Source of the DNA: SHVZ01 sp041906305
GTDB lineage: Bacteria > Pseudomonadota > Alphaproteobacteria > SHVZ01
Direction of reading: 5' to 3'
Assembly (NCBI GenBank): GCA_041906305.1
Contig: JAYRJL010000001.1
Location: forward strand, 310,001-374,000
Length of the DNA: 64,000 bases
Every line of letters starts with the position of its first letter. Position 1 is the stretch's first letter. Made by a program: the position numbers and the translations under genes. This document shows, one piece after another, positions 15,007 through 24,076 of the stretch. Below the pieces are notes generated by a model. The model worked only from the letters and a program-made list of their open reading frames with translations. It did no database searches and was not told the DNA's origin.

Positions 15007-16154
15007 GCAGGATCCTGGTCGTCGGCGGCGGCTTCGCCGGGTTCTGGGCGGCGATGGCGGCAAAGCGCATCGCCGCCGAAAAGGCCGAGGTGATGATGGT
15101 GTCGCGCGCACCGACGCTGGAGATGCGGCCGCGTCTCTACGAGGCGAAGCCGGAGACCCTCGGCGTCGATCTGCGTGCGCCGCTGTCGGCGGCCGGCATC
15201 GCTTTCGTCGAGGGCGAGGCGACCGGCCTCGACATAACCGCGCGGCAGGTCCGGCTCGCCGGCGAGGCGCTGGCCTACGACCGTCTCGTCGTCGCTACCG
15301 GAAGTGCGATGCGGCGGCCGCCGGTCCCGGGCGCCGACCGGGCCTACTCGATCGACACCCAGGCCGAGGCGATCCGCCTCGACCGCCGCCTGGCGACGGG
15401 TACCACGAGCGTCGCCATCGTCGGCGCCGGATTCACCGGCATCGAGCTGGCGCTCGAGCTGCGCGATCGCATCCAGGCGCATGGCGGCGACGGCGAGGGA
15501 TTGCGCATCATCCTGATTGATCGCGCGCCCGTGGTCGGAGCGGAACTGGGCGCGGGCCCGCGTCCCACGATCGAGGCGGCGCTCGCCGACGCGCGGGTCG
15601 AGCTTCGCCTCGGCGCATCGGTCGTCTCTCTCGATGCGGATCGCATCGGCTTCGCCGATGGTTCGTCCCTTGCGGTCGACGCCGTGGTGCTGACGACGGG
15701 GATGGTCGCGGCCGGGTTCGTCCGCCACGTGCCCGGCGCGCGCGACGCGATCGGCCGCCTCAGGGTCGAGCGCTCGCTGCGCGCGCCCGAGGCGCCCTCC
15801 GTGTTCGTCACCGGCGACGCGGCGGCGGTGGACACCGGTACCGGCAACCTCGCGCTCCAGTCCTGCCAGCACGCGCTGCAGCTCGGCCGCTTCGCCGGCG
15901 AGAACGCCGCGCGCGACCTTCTGGGGATGCCGCTCGTCGACTACACCCAGACGCGCTACGTGACGTGCCTCGATCTCGGCCGTGCCGGCGCGGTCTTCAC
16001 CGAGGGCTGGGACCGCACGGTGCAGAAGTCGGGCGATGAGGCGAAGACGATCAAGCGCCGCATCAACACCCAGGTGATCTATCCGCCGCCGGGCGCGACC
16101 GGTGCGACGTTACTCGGGCTATCGCACACCGATCCCGCGCAAAGGCCGCAATGA
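15003..16154 (+). CDS. NDH-2-like FAD/NAD(P)-dependent oxidoreductase
   Basis: The 383-residue flavoprotein has two Rossmann motifs: the FAD-binding VVGGGFAGFW near the N-terminus and the NAD-binding IVGAGFTGIELA (139-150). VFVTGDAAAVD contacts the flavin near the C-terminal end. The layout matches the pyridine nucleotide-disulfide oxidoreductase / type II NADH dehydrogenase group. No CxxxxC redox disulfide is seen, which favours NADH:quinone reductase over thiol reductases. The GTG start overlaps the Rrf2 stop, so it is translationally coupled to its probable regulator. The electron acceptor is inferred, possibly the quinol pool used by the alternative oxidase 3 kb away. Confidence 0.82.
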   Translation: MSRILVVGGGFAGFWAAMAAKRIAAEKAEVMMVSRAPTLEMRPRLYEAKPETLGVDLRAPLSAAGIAFVEGEATGLDITARQVRLAGEALAYDRLVVATGSAMRRPPVPGADRAYSIDTQAEAIRLDRRLATGTTSVAIVGAGFTGIELALELRDRIQAHGGDGEGLRIILIDRAPVVGAELGAGPRPTIEAALADARVELRLGASVVSLDADRIGFADGSSLAVDAVVLTTGMVAAGFVRHVPGARDAIGRLRVERSLRAPEAPSVFVTGDAAAVDTGTGNLALQSCQHALQLGRFAGENAARDLLGMPLVDYTQTRYVTCLDLGRAGAVFTEGWDRTVQKSGDEAKTIKRRINTQVIYPPPGATGATLLGLSHTDPAQRPQ

Positions 16155-16157
16155 TCG

Positions 16158-16304
16158 GAACCCTCTCCCGCGTCGTACGCGGGGGAGGGCAGGGTGGGGG
16201 CCGAGCGAAGCGAGGGTCTGTGCGCGGGTGAAGTACGACCGCGCTTACGCGCGGCCCCCACCCCGACCCTCCCCCGCCCTTCGGTCGGGAGAGGGGGCAC
16301 GAAA
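16158..16304. repeat. Intergenic G4 repeat, copy 1 (A then B)
   Basis: Arm A (16158-16200) has GAACCC, a hairpin (CCCTCTCCCGCGT / ACGCGGGGGAGGG) and a four-tract G motif G5-A-G3-CA-G3-T-G5 at 16181-16200. Arm B (about 16253-16304) has the C-rich complement, C5-A-C4-GA-C3-T-C5 at 16255-16275, then a hairpin ending in GGGGGCACGA. It fills the gap between convergent genes. Confidence 0.85.
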
Positions 16305-16321
16305 GACGCTTCGCGCGTCAA

Positions 16322-18352
16322 TCAGACGCCATCCCGCGGGATCTCCACGTTCCAGTTGCGGCTGTAGATGCGGTTGCCGTCGGTGAAGGCGTCCAGCGTC
16401 GCGTCCAGCCGAAAATGCGTCTTGGTCGAGGTCAGCACCGTGCGGGTGCGGGTCTCGGCGTTCCAGGATCCGCGCGTGAAGCGCACCGACCAGGCGACCT
16501 CGGCCTTCGCCGACAGCGGATCGTCGGGCAGGATCGAGTACCACTGGTCCTGCTTGGCGCGCATGGTCCAGCCGGTCGCGTCGTAGAGGATCGTGCCGCC
16601 GTCCTCCTGGGCGTGCGAGGTGACGCGGCCGGTCTCGATGTCGCGCACCACATCGCGGGTCTCGCCGCCCTTCTCGATGATGTTGGCGGCGAGCGGCTTC
16701 GGCCGCTCGGTGCGTGGGAACTTCACATCCTTGTCGCGGGCCTCGGCCGGGCGCACCGGCAGGTCGATGTGGCTGGCACCGGTGCGGATCGTCAGCGTCG
16801 CCGGTTCCGGCGAGGTCCAGGCGATCGGCCAGTAGCTGGTCGAGATCGCGACGCGGAGCCGATGGCCCTTCTCGATCGCTTGCCCTAAGTCGTTCAGCTT
16901 CACCTTCACGCGGTAGCGCCGGCCGGGCTCGAGCGGCTCCGGAAACTCGTGGCTGTCGCGATGCGTCAGGTTGAGCAGCTGGTAGGTGATGCGCGAGATG
17001 CGGCCGTCCGGCGCGATGTCGCCCAGGCGCACGCAGATCATCGCATTCGGCTTGTCGGAGGCGATGTCGAGCTCGACCACCGGCGCACCCAGGAGCTCGA
17101 CGCGCTCGGCGAAGGGCTCGGAGTCGAAGCAGAGCGCGTTGCCGTCGAGCTCGCGCTGGTCGGTCGGCATGTCGGGGCCGAGCCCGTGCGGGCACCAGCG
17201 GCCGTAGTGGCCCGGCGTCAGCGGCGACAGGATCGAGAGCGCGACCTGAAGCCCCGCCTTCTCGTCGAGCGTGCCGTCGTTGAGGATCAGCCGCCTGGTC
17301 TTGATGCCCGGCGGCGGCCAGGAGGGATCGGCGACCCAGTGGCCGGCCATCGTCTTCGGCTTCGAGATCGGCGGCCAGTAGTCCTGGATGTAGGAGCGGA
17401 TCATCGGCTCCTTCATCATCCCGGTGTCCTTGCCCTTGAGCCAATGGTCCCACCAGCGGACGGCTTCCTGCAGGAAGCCCACCGCCGGTCCCGGCGCCGC
17501 GTCATGCGGGTACTGGTGCGACCATTGCCCGATCCAGGCGATGCGCGGGCACTTCAGGTGCTCCATCAGGCGCGGGATCGCGTTCGAGTAGCCGTCGTTC
17601 CAGCCGCCGACTGCGAACACCGCGCACTTGATGTCGTCGTAGTTCTCGCAGACCGAGCCGTGCTTCCAGAACGCGTCGCGGCGCTGATGGGAGAGCCAGG
17701 TCTCGATCCAGAGGCCGCTTCCCTTCAGGCGCTCCAGCCACATCTCGTGCCAGCGGTTGCCGGCGATCTCCGGATCCGGCGGCCGTGAGTTGTGCGAGAA
17801 CATGTTGGCCGCCCACTTCATGTTGTCGTTGAGCAGGCAGCCGCCCATGTAGTGGATGTCGTCGGCGTAGCGGTCGTCGGTCGAGCACGAGGTGATGATC
17901 GCCTTCAGCGCCGGCGGGCGGCGGGCAGCTACCTGAAGAGAGTTAAATCCGCCCCACGAGTTGCCCATCATGCCGACCGTGCCGGTGCACCAGGGCTGCT
18001 TGGACAGCCACTCGATCACCTCGATCGCGTCGTCGTGCTCGAGCTTCAGGTACTCGTCGGTGAGCACGCCGTCCGAATCGCCCGAGCCCCGCATGTCGAC
18101 GCGCACCGCCGCATAGCCGTGGCCGGCGAAGTAGGGATGCAGCTTCGAATCGCGGATCGCGGTCGCGTCGCGCTTGCGGTAGGGGATGTATTCCAGCACC
18201 GCCGGCACCGGGTTCTTCTCGGCATCGGCCGGGATCCACATGCGGGCGGCCAGCCGGGTGCCGTCCTTCAAGGGGATCCACAGGTTCAGGATCTCCTTGA
18301 TCTTGTGCGGGAAGGTCTCGACGATGGTCACGTCGTCAGGCATGGCGCTCAC
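16322..18352 (-). CDS. CocE/NonD (peptidase S15) family hydrolase
   Basis: The 676-residue protein has an alpha/beta-hydrolase domain followed by the X-Pro dipeptidyl-peptidase C-terminal beta domain. The nucleophile is S132 in MGNSWGG; the other likely triad members are D253 in GGWNDGYS and H279 in QWSHQYPH. The RVDMRGSGDSDG segment is typical of the family, which includes cocaine esterase and glutaryl-7-ACA acylases. The physiological substrate is unknown. There is no signal peptide, so it is cytosolic. ATGs at 18352 and 18343 are both possible starts. It is divergent from purC, with about 90 bases between. Confidence 0.9.
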   Translation of the reverse strand: MSAMPDDVTIVETFPHKIKEILNLWIPLKDGTRLAARMWIPADAEKNPVPAVLEYIPYRKRDATAIRDSKLHPYFAGHGYAAVRVDMRGSGDSDGVLTDEYLKLEHDDAIEVIEWLSKQPWCTGTVGMMGNSWGGFNSLQVAARRPPALKAIITSCSTDDRYADDIHYMGGCLLNDNMKWAANMFSHNSRPPDPEIAGNRWHEMWLERLKGSGLWIETWLSHQRRDAFWKHGSVCENYDDIKCAVFAVGGWNDGYSNAIPRLMEHLKCPRIAWIGQWSHQYPHDAAPGPAVGFLQEAVRWWDHWLKGKDTGMMKEPMIRSYIQDYWPPISKPKTMAGHWVADPSWPPPGIKTRRLILNDGTLDEKAGLQVALSILSPLTPGHYGRWCPHGLGPDMPTDQRELDGNALCFDSEPFAERVELLGAPVVELDIASDKPNAMICVRLGDIAPDGRISRITYQLLNLTHRDSHEFPEPLEPGRRYRVKVKLNDLGQAIEKGHRLRVAISTSYWPIAWTSPEPATLTIRTGASHIDLPVRPAEARDKDVKFPRTERPKPLAANIIEKGGETRDVVRDIETGRVTSHAQEDGGTILYDATGWTMRAKQDQWYSILPDDPLSAKAEVAWSVRFTRGSWNAETRTRTVLTSTKTHFRLDATLDAFTDGNRIYSRNWNVEIPRDGV

Positions 18353-18444
18353 CCCCTCCGAAGGCTCGAGGAGGAAAGCTTGCCACCCCGGTGACGGCCC
18401 CTACAATCGCCCGCTCTCTCAGACGGAATGGATCGATCGCTCGT

Positions 18445-19419
18445 ATGGACAGGACGCTCCTCAACGCCCGCGCGCATCTCGTGCTCGACGACGCGACGAT
18501 CCCGGAACTGCCGAACCACTACCGCGGCAAGGTCCGCGACAACTACGACCTGCCCGGCGGGCGGCGCATCCTGATCTCCAGCGACCGGATCTCGGCCTTC
18601 GACATCAACCTGGCGTCGATCCCCTTCAAGGGCCAGGTGCTGACCCAGACCGCGCGCTACTGGTTCGAGGCGACCGGCGACATCTGCCCGAACCACGTGC
18701 TGGACTACCCGGATCCCAACGTCGTCGTCGGCCGCACGCTCAAGATCCTCCCGGTCGAGATCGTGGTCCGCGACTACCTCGCCGGTACCACCGGCACCTC
18801 GATCCTGACCCTCTACAAGAAGGGCCAGCGCGAGATGTACGGGATCAGGCTGCCGGACGGTCTCCGCGACAACCAGAAGCTCCCGGCGACGATCATCACG
18901 CCGACGACCAAGGCGATGGACGGCGGCCACGACGAGCCGCTGACCTCACAGGCCATCCTCGACCGCGGCCTGCTCTCGGCCGGCCAGTGGCGGGTGCTCT
19001 CCGACTACGCGCATGCGCTCTTCGCGCGTGGCCGCGAGCTGGCGGCGAAGCGCGGCCTGATCCTGGTCGACACCAAGTACGAGTTCGGCACCGACGAGCA
19101 GGGCCGCATCGTGCTGGCCGACGAGATCCACACGCCCGACTCCAGCCGCTACTGGCAGATGGCGAGCTACGGCGAGCGCTTCGAGAAGGGCGAGAAGCCG
19201 GAGAGCTTCGACAAGGACTTCGTCCGCAACTGGGTCGTCGCCCGCTGCGATCCCTACAAGGACAAGGTCCCGGAGATCCCGAAGGACGTGATCCTCAAGA
19301 CCTCCGAGGTCTACATCCAGGCCTACGAGACCATCACCGGCAAGACCTTCGAGTTCCCGGCCGACGAGCCGGTGCTGCAGCGGATCCGGCGCAACCTGGC
19401 GAAGTACATGAAGGGCTGA
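18445..19419 (+). CDS. purC: SAICAR synthetase (phosphoribosylaminoimidazole-succinocarboxamide synthase)
   Basis: The 324-residue enzyme condenses CAIR with aspartate using ATP in purine synthesis. GKVRDNYDLPGGRRILISSDRIS is the N-terminal ATP-binding motif. IEIVVRDYLAGTTGTSI-type sequence, GLILVDTKYEFG and DEIHTPDSSRYW are the conserved catalytic stretches. The length matches the long, yeast-like type rather than the 240-residue E. coli type. It is monocistronic; other pur genes are not in the window. The start is MDRTLL, since an in-frame ATG at 18391 would add 18 atypical residues. Confidence 0.95.
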   Translation: MDRTLLNARAHLVLDDATIPELPNHYRGKVRDNYDLPGGRRILISSDRISAFDINLASIPFKGQVLTQTARYWFEATGDICPNHVLDYPDPNVVVGRTLKILPVEIVVRDYLAGTTGTSILTLYKKGQREMYGIRLPDGLRDNQKLPATIITPTTKAMDGGHDEPLTSQAILDRGLLSAGQWRVLSDYAHALFARGRELAAKRGLILVDTKYEFGTDEQGRIVLADEIHTPDSSRYWQMASYGERFEKGEKPESFDKDFVRNWVVARCDPYKDKVPEIPKDVILKTSEVYIQAYETITGKTFEFPADEPVLQRIRRNLAKYMKG

Positions 19420-19434
19420 GCCTCCGGGCGCGGA

Positions 19435-20085
19435 TCAGGTAGGCGTCGGCCTGCCGGACGCGATCTCGTCGGCGAAGGCGTGGTTGACGTCGCGATGCCC
19501 GGCCTCGTCGAGGCGGACGGCGATGATCACGTCGCGAAGCCGCGCCGAGGCGTTGAGCTTCCAGTACTCGATCGCATAGGCCGGCGCCGGCACGTTCTCG
19601 GTCTTGCCGTCGTCGATGTCCTTGAGGAACGCGGTGTAGCTGACCACCGCTTCCTCCTCGAGGTAGCCCACCACGCGATGGGCGATGCGCGGCCAGAAGA
19701 GATAGATGAGGAAGTAGAAGTTGTAGAAGCCGCCCTGGACCAGGAGCACCAGCATGCGCTCCAGCCAGTTCGGCCTGGCGATGTGGATGAAGGTCATCAG
19801 GTGCGCGCGCTCGTTCTCGGCCTCGTCGAGCAGCGTGTGGATCCAGCCGCGGTCGTCCTGGAAGCGCCTGAGGCAGCGGAGATGGACCAGCGCGCCGCCG
19901 ACCATGCCCGGCACCGCCGCCACCGTCTCCAGCACCACCGCGCGATGGCCGTAGCGGTGCGCGAAGAAGGCGTCGGCGAAGACGCGCATGAACTTGACCA
20001 GGCCGAGCGCGAACCGGTCGGCGAGGTCGCGCGGCTCCGCATGGGTGACCGTCAGGGTCCGCTCCTGCCTGCCTTCTTCCATCAT
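19435..20085 (-). CDS. aox: Alternative oxidase (ubiquinol oxidase, non-electrogenic)
   Basis: The 216-residue protein carries the full di-iron set of alternative oxidases: E53 in VLETVAAVPGMVGG, E92 and H95 in ENERAHLM, E143 in YLEEEAV, and E194 and H197 in RLDEAGHRDVNH. The 39- and 51-residue spacings between the first three sites match the crystallised trypanosomal enzyme. NERMH is NERAH here. It would reduce oxygen with ubiquinol without pumping protons and is expected to resist cyanide. It sits monotopically on the membrane. ATGs at 20085 and 20082 are adjacent. It is convergent with purC and divergent from the aminopeptidase gene. Confidence 0.9.
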   Translation of the reverse strand: MMEEGRQERTLTVTHAEPRDLADRFALGLVKFMRVFADAFFAHRYGHRAVVLETVAAVPGMVGGALVHLRCLRRFQDDRGWIHTLLDEAENERAHLMTFIHIARPNWLERMLVLLVQGGFYNFYFLIYLFWPRIAHRVVGYLEEEAVVSYTAFLKDIDDGKTENVPAPAYAIEYWKLNASARLRDVIIAVRLDEAGHRDVNHAFADEIASGRPTPT

Positions 20086-20180
20086 CGGCGGCTCCTTCGC
20101 TTTCCCGTAGCGAAGCCGGAACGGTGGCCCGGCGCAAGGAGACAGGTACCCTCGCGGGTCGCGACATGCGATGAAAGGCC

Positions 20181-21131
20181 ATGCTCTATCCGGAAATCGA
20201 GCCCTACGACCACGGCTTCCTCGATGCCGGTGACGGGCATCGCGTCTATTACGAGCAATGCGGCAATGCGGCCGGCAAGCCGGCGCTGGTTCTGCATGGC
20301 GGGCCGGGCTCGGGCTGCTCGGTCGGCTCGCGCCGGCCCTTCGATCCCGCGCGCTACCGCATCGTGCTGATGGACCAGCGCGGATCGGGGCGCAGCACGC
20401 CGCATGCCGGCGACGACGCGGCCGCACTCGTCGCCAACACCACGCACCACCTTCTCGCCGACATCGAGCGGCTGCGCATGAAGCTCGGCATCGGACGTTG
20501 GCTGATCTTCGGCGGCTCCTGGGGAACGACGCTCGGGCTCGCCTATGCCGAGCGGCATCCGGACCGCGTGAGCGAGATGGTGCTGGCCTCCATCGCCACG
20601 ACCACGCGCGCGGAGGTCGATTGGATCACAAGCGGCGTCGGCGCCTTCTTCCCCGAGGCCTTCGACCGCTTCCGCTCAGGCGTGCCGGAAGCCGAGCGCG
20701 ACGGGCCGATGGTCGAGGCCTATCACCGGCTCCTGATGTCGCCGGACGAGGAGGTGCGCACAAAGGCGGCCAAGGACTGGTGCGACTGGGAGATGGCGAT
20801 CGTCGCGGTGACCGCCGGCCACAAGCCGAGCCCGCGCTATGCCGACCCGCGCTTCCGCCTCTGCTTCGCGCGCATGGTGACCCACTACTGGCGCCACGCT
20901 GCCTGGCTCGAAGAGGGCGTGCTGCTGCGCGACGCGCCGAAGCTTGCCGCCATCCCGGGCATCCTGATCCACGGCCGCCTCGATCTCGGCGGCCCGGCCA
21001 AGGTCGCCTGGGACCTGCACAAGGCATGGCCCGGCAGCGAGCTGATCGTGCTCGGCGCCGCCGGCCACGACGCCCGCGACCCAGGACAGACCGAGACCCT
21101 CGTCGCCGCGCTCGACCGGTTCGCCTCGTAG
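20181..21131 (+). CDS. pip: Prolyl aminopeptidase
   Basis: The 316-residue alpha/beta hydrolase is of peptidase family S33. LVLHGGPGSGC forms the oxyanion region, MDQRGSGRSTPHA is the family signature, and GGSWGTTLGL carries the nucleophile S113. HGRLDLGG and AAGHDARDPG supply the Asp and His. It releases N-terminal proline from peptides in the cytosol. The length and all motifs are typical. Its stop abuts intergenic repeat copy 2. Confidence 0.93.
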   Translation: MLYPEIEPYDHGFLDAGDGHRVYYEQCGNAAGKPALVLHGGPGSGCSVGSRRPFDPARYRIVLMDQRGSGRSTPHAGDDAAALVANTTHHLLADIERLRMKLGIGRWLIFGGSWGTTLGLAYAERHPDRVSEMVLASIATTTRAEVDWITSGVGAFFPEAFDRFRSGVPEAERDGPMVEAYHRLLMSPDEEVRTKAAKDWCDWEMAIVAVTAGHKPSPRYADPRFRLCFARMVTHYWRHAAWLEEGVLLRDAPKLAAIPGILIHGRLDLGGPAKVAWDLHKAWPGSELIVLGAAGHDARDPGQTETLVAALDRFAS

Positions 21132-21288
21132 AACCCTCCCTCGCGTCTTACGCGGGGGAGGGCAGGGTGGGGGGCGGGCGAGGCGGTCAGAACGGACCGC
21201 GATGGCGACCGCTCATCAATTCGTCGCGGCGAGACTTGCCCCCACCCCAACCCTCCCCCGCGCTTCGCACGAGGGAGGGGGCACGAGG
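21131..21288. repeat. Intergenic G4 repeat, copy 2 (A then B)
   Basis: Arm A begins at the last base of the pip stop: GAACCC, a hairpin and a four-tract G motif at 21154-21174. Arm B has its C-rich complement at 21239-21259 and ends in a hairpin with GGGGGCACGAGG. About 64 bases of unrelated sequence separate the arms. It lies between convergent genes. Confidence 0.85.
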
Positions 21289-21298
21289 CGCGTTCGGC

Positions 21299-22048
21299 TC
21301 AGCCGAAGACCTTCTTCAAGAGGTCGGTCGAGCGCGCGGCCGGGTTGGTGCGGATCTGCTCCTCCTCGACCGCCATGTAGTGGAACAGGCCGTCGAGGCC
21401 CTTGCCGACCGAGTAGTCGGTGAGGTTGAAGCCCGAGAGGCTGGAGCCGCCGAGCGGCAGGCCGGCGGCCTTGGACTCGACCGCCTTGTAGGCGGTGACC
21501 GTGCCGACGCTCGAGAGGCTGCGGTCGACGATCGGCCGGAATGCCGTGGTGAGGTCGCCCGAGGTCGTGCGCTTGAAGTACTGCGTCGCCGCGTCCTTCG
21601 GGCCGGAGAGGATGCCGCGGGCATCCGTGATCGACATCTTGCCGATGGCATTGGCGAAGATGTCGAGCGCCTTCGGCGCCGCCTCCTCGACCGCGCGGTT
21701 GATCTTGAGGCGGAGGTCGTCGAGCAGGCCGCCGGCGCCGATCGCCTTCAGCGGCGAGGAGATCTGCTCCAGCGCCCCCGGCAGGGGGATCCGGATCGCG
21801 GGATCGCCGTAGAAGCCGTCGGTCTTGCCGGTGCGGCCGACCACGCGCTGGGAGGCGAACTTGAGCGCTTCCTTGAGCCCGCCGCCGATCTCGCCCTCGC
21901 TGAGCGAGGCGCCGCTCCCGGTCGACCCGCTCGCGGGCGTACCGCCGCTGCCGAGCAGCCGGCGTCCCTGGTCGAGGATGTTCTGCGCGCGCGCGGCGGC
22001 GGGAAGCGAGGCAAGGATGAGGGCAAGCGCGAGACGACGGTCGATCAT
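21299..22048 (-). CDS. DUF4197 exported protein
   Basis: The 249-residue protein begins MIDRRLALALILASLPAAARAQ, a clear Sec signal peptide with cleavage after about residue 21. The mature part matches DUF4197: GLKEALKFASQRVVGRTGKTDGFYGDP, IRIPLPG, then TGDLTTAF-like and KGLDGLFHYMAVEEEQIRTNP near the C-terminus. The function is unknown; it is predicted periplasmic. The start at 22048 is preferred over an ATG at 22174, because the signal peptide begins there and the extra region overlaps a repeat. It is divergent from the ABC permease gene. Confidence 0.85.
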   Translation of the reverse strand: MIDRRLALALILASLPAAARAQNILDQGRRLLGSGGTPASGSTGSGASLSEGEIGGGLKEALKFASQRVVGRTGKTDGFYGDPAIRIPLPGALEQISSPLKAIGAGGLLDDLRLKINRAVEEAAPKALDIFANAIGKMSITDARGILSGPKDAATQYFKRTTSGDLTTAFRPIVDRSLSSVGTVTAYKAVESKAAGLPLGGSSLSGFNLTDYSVGKGLDGLFHYMAVEEEQIRTNPAARSTDLLKKVFG

Positions 22049-22113
22049 GACGGCCTCCGGTGGGGGACGAGGCATCGGCATCCTAGCGTTTCCGCGAACA
22101 GGTTTCCTCCTCG

Positions 22114-22151
22114 GAACCCTCCCCGCGCTCCGCACGGGGGAGGTGGCAAGA
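22114..22151. repeat. Intergenic G4-family repeat, copy 3 (degenerate single arm)
   Basis: GAACCCTCCCCGCG, a short loop, then ACGGGGGAGGTGGCAAGACG. It keeps the hairpin of arm A but has lost the four-tract G motif. It is the only copy lying between the 5' ends of divergent genes, upstream of both DUF4197 and the ABC permease. Confidence 0.6.
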
Positions 22152-22227
22152 CGCCGCGTTTGCTTGCGTCCCATGATCCAGGCGCATTAGCTTCGAGCTT
22201 AGCTCCCGCACAGTCAGGTCCCCCTCC

Positions 22228-23283
22228 TTGAGCCTCCTCGAAGACAGTCGCGCGTCGGCAGCGGTGCATCGCGGCGAGGCGCGGCTGCCCGGATACCTGC
22301 TGCTGGCGGTCGCGGTCGTGGTCGGGCTGTTCCTGTTCTCGTTCACGATCGGGCCCTACCCGATCCCGGCATCGACCGTCGTCCAGGTCTTCCTGCACAA
22401 GCTCTCGCTGGTCGAGAAGACCTGGAGCGATGCGGTCGACCTCGTCGTGCTCGACGTGCGGGGCCCCCGCATCGCGGCGGCGCTCCTGGTCGGCGGCGCG
22501 CTCGCCTGCGCGGGGGCGACCTACCAGAACCTGTTCCGCAACCCGCTGGTCTCGCCGGGCGTGCTCGGCGTCTCGGCCGGCGCGGGCTTCGGCGCCGCGC
22601 TCGGCATCGTGCTCGGCATGCCCGGCCTCGGCATCCAGGGCATGGCCTTCGTCTGGGGCCTCGCCGCCGTGGCGGCCACGATCTGGCTCGGCCGCACCTT
22701 CCATCGCCATGCGACCCTGGTGCTGGTTGTCGCCGGCCTCGTCGTCTCCGCCTTCTTCCAGGCGCTGGTGTCGCTGATCAAGATCGTCGCCGATCCGCTG
22801 AACCAGCTACCCAGCATCACCTTCTGGCTGCTCGGCGGGCTGCATCGCATGAGCACGGCGACGCTGCTGAGCGCCTTGATCCCGATCGCGCTCGCTGGCT
22901 TCGTGCTGCACGCGCTCCGCTGGAAGGTGAACACGCTCGCCGCGGGCGAGGACGAGGCGCGCACCATGGGCGTCGACGTGCCGCGCACGCGCTTCCTGCT
23001 CATTCTCTCCGCGACCCTGATGACGGCCGCCTGCGTCAGCGTCAGCGGCATCATCGGCTGGGTCGGCCTCCTGATCCCGCACATCGTCCGCATGCTGGTG
23101 GGCCCGGGCTTCGCCGCGGTGCTGCCGATGTCGGCCTTGATCGGCGGCGGCTTCCTGCTCGGCATCGACAATCTCGCACGCGCGCCCGGCACCACCGAGA
23201 TCCCGCTCGGCATCCTGACGGCCCTGATCGGCGCGCCGTTCTTCGCGCTCGTCCTCGCGCGCACGCGTCGCCAATGGTTCTGA
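22228..23283 (+). CDS. FecCD-type ABC transporter permease
   Basis: The 351-residue protein has about nine to ten hydrophobic helices. Family motifs are VVLDVRGPRIAAALLVGGALACAGATYQNLFRNPLVSPGVLG near the second helix and IGWVGLLIPHIVRMLVGP near the seventh. It imports metal chelates such as siderophores, haem or cobalamin across the inner membrane as a dimer. The start is uncertain: TTG at 22228 gives a typical length but has no good ribosome binding site; GTG at 22264 is an alternative. It overlaps the ATPase gene by 10 bases. Confidence 0.88.
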   Translation: MSLLEDSRASAAVHRGEARLPGYLLLAVAVVVGLFLFSFTIGPYPIPASTVVQVFLHKLSLVEKTWSDAVDLVVLDVRGPRIAAALLVGGALACAGATYQNLFRNPLVSPGVLGVSAGAGFGAALGIVLGMPGLGIQGMAFVWGLAAVAATIWLGRTFHRHATLVLVVAGLVVSAFFQALVSLIKIVADPLNQLPSITFWLLGGLHRMSTATLLSALIPIALAGFVLHALRWKVNTLAAGEDEARTMGVDVPRTRFLLILSATLMTAACVSVSGIIGWVGLLIPHIVRMLVGPGFAAVLPMSALIGGGFLLGIDNLARAPGTTEIPLGILTALIGAPFFALVLARTRRQWF

Positions 23284-24062
23284 GCGCGACCAACCTTCGC
23301 TTCGCCTATACCGGCGGGCCGCTATTGCTCGACGACGTTTCGTTCGCGCTCGAAGCCGGCCGCGTGCTCTGCCTGCTCGGTCCCAACGGCACCGGCAAGA
23401 CGACGCTGCTTCGCTGCCTCTTCGGCCTGGAGCGTCTCAGCGCGGGCAGGATCGCGCTCGACGGCCGCGATCTCCTGACCCTCGGCCCGGCGGAGGCCGC
23501 GCGGCTGATGGCCTATGTGCCGCAGGACACCTCGTCGGTCTTCGCCTTCCTCGCCTTCGACGTGGTGCTGATGGGGCGCACGCCGCATCTCCGCTTCATG
23601 GCGAGCCCGAGCCGGGACGACCGCCGCATCGCGCGCGAGGCGATGACGCGCCTCGGCATCGCGCATCTCGCCGAGCGGCCGTTCCTCGAGCTCAGCGGCG
23701 GCGAGCGCCAGATGGTCCTGGTCGCCCGCGCGCTGGCCCAAGGATCCAAGGTCCTGGTCATGGACGAGCCCTGCGCCGGCCTCGACCTCGGCAACCAGGC
23801 GCGCATCCTCCGCGTGATCCGCGCGCTCGCCGAGGACGGCTATGCCGTGCTCTTCACCACGCACCTGCCCGACCATGCGTTCGCCGTCGGCGGCGACGTG
23901 GCACTCCTGAAGGATGGGCAGCTGGCCGGTCCGGCGGCGCCGGAAGATCTTCTGACGTCGGCCGCGCTCGGCCGGCTCTACGGCACGCCGATCGAGGTGA
24001 TACGCGTGGCCGAAGGCCGCGCCGGCGGGCGGTATCTCTGCGTTCCCGTGCACCACGACTGA
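23274..24062 (+). CDS. FecE-type ABC transporter ATPase
   Basis: The 262-residue ATPase has Walker A GPNGTGKTT (36-44), the Q-loop VPQDTSS, signature LSGGERQ, Walker B VLVMDEPCAGLD and switch His in FTTHLPDHA. It belongs to the iron-siderophore/cobalamin group and powers the permease encoded just upstream, with which it overlaps by 10 bases. It probably forms a single transcript with the permease and binding protein. Confidence 0.92.
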   Translation: MVLSATNLRFAYTGGPLLLDDVSFALEAGRVLCLLGPNGTGKTTLLRCLFGLERLSAGRIALDGRDLLTLGPAEAARLMAYVPQDTSSVFAFLAFDVVLMGRTPHLRFMASPSRDDRRIAREAMTRLGIAHLAERPFLELSGGERQMVLVARALAQGSKVLVMDEPCAGLDLGNQARILRVIRALAEDGYAVLFTTHLPDHAFAVGGDVALLKDGQLAGPAAPEDLLTSAALGRLYGTPIEVIRVAEGRAGGRYLCVPVHHD

Positions 24063-24076
24063 GGGGGAAGACCATC

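Noticed and set aside
16158..16304. Intergenic repeats as ordinary rho-independent terminators
   Set aside because: The hairpins are strong, but none is followed by a T tract on either strand. A termination role by another route is still possible.
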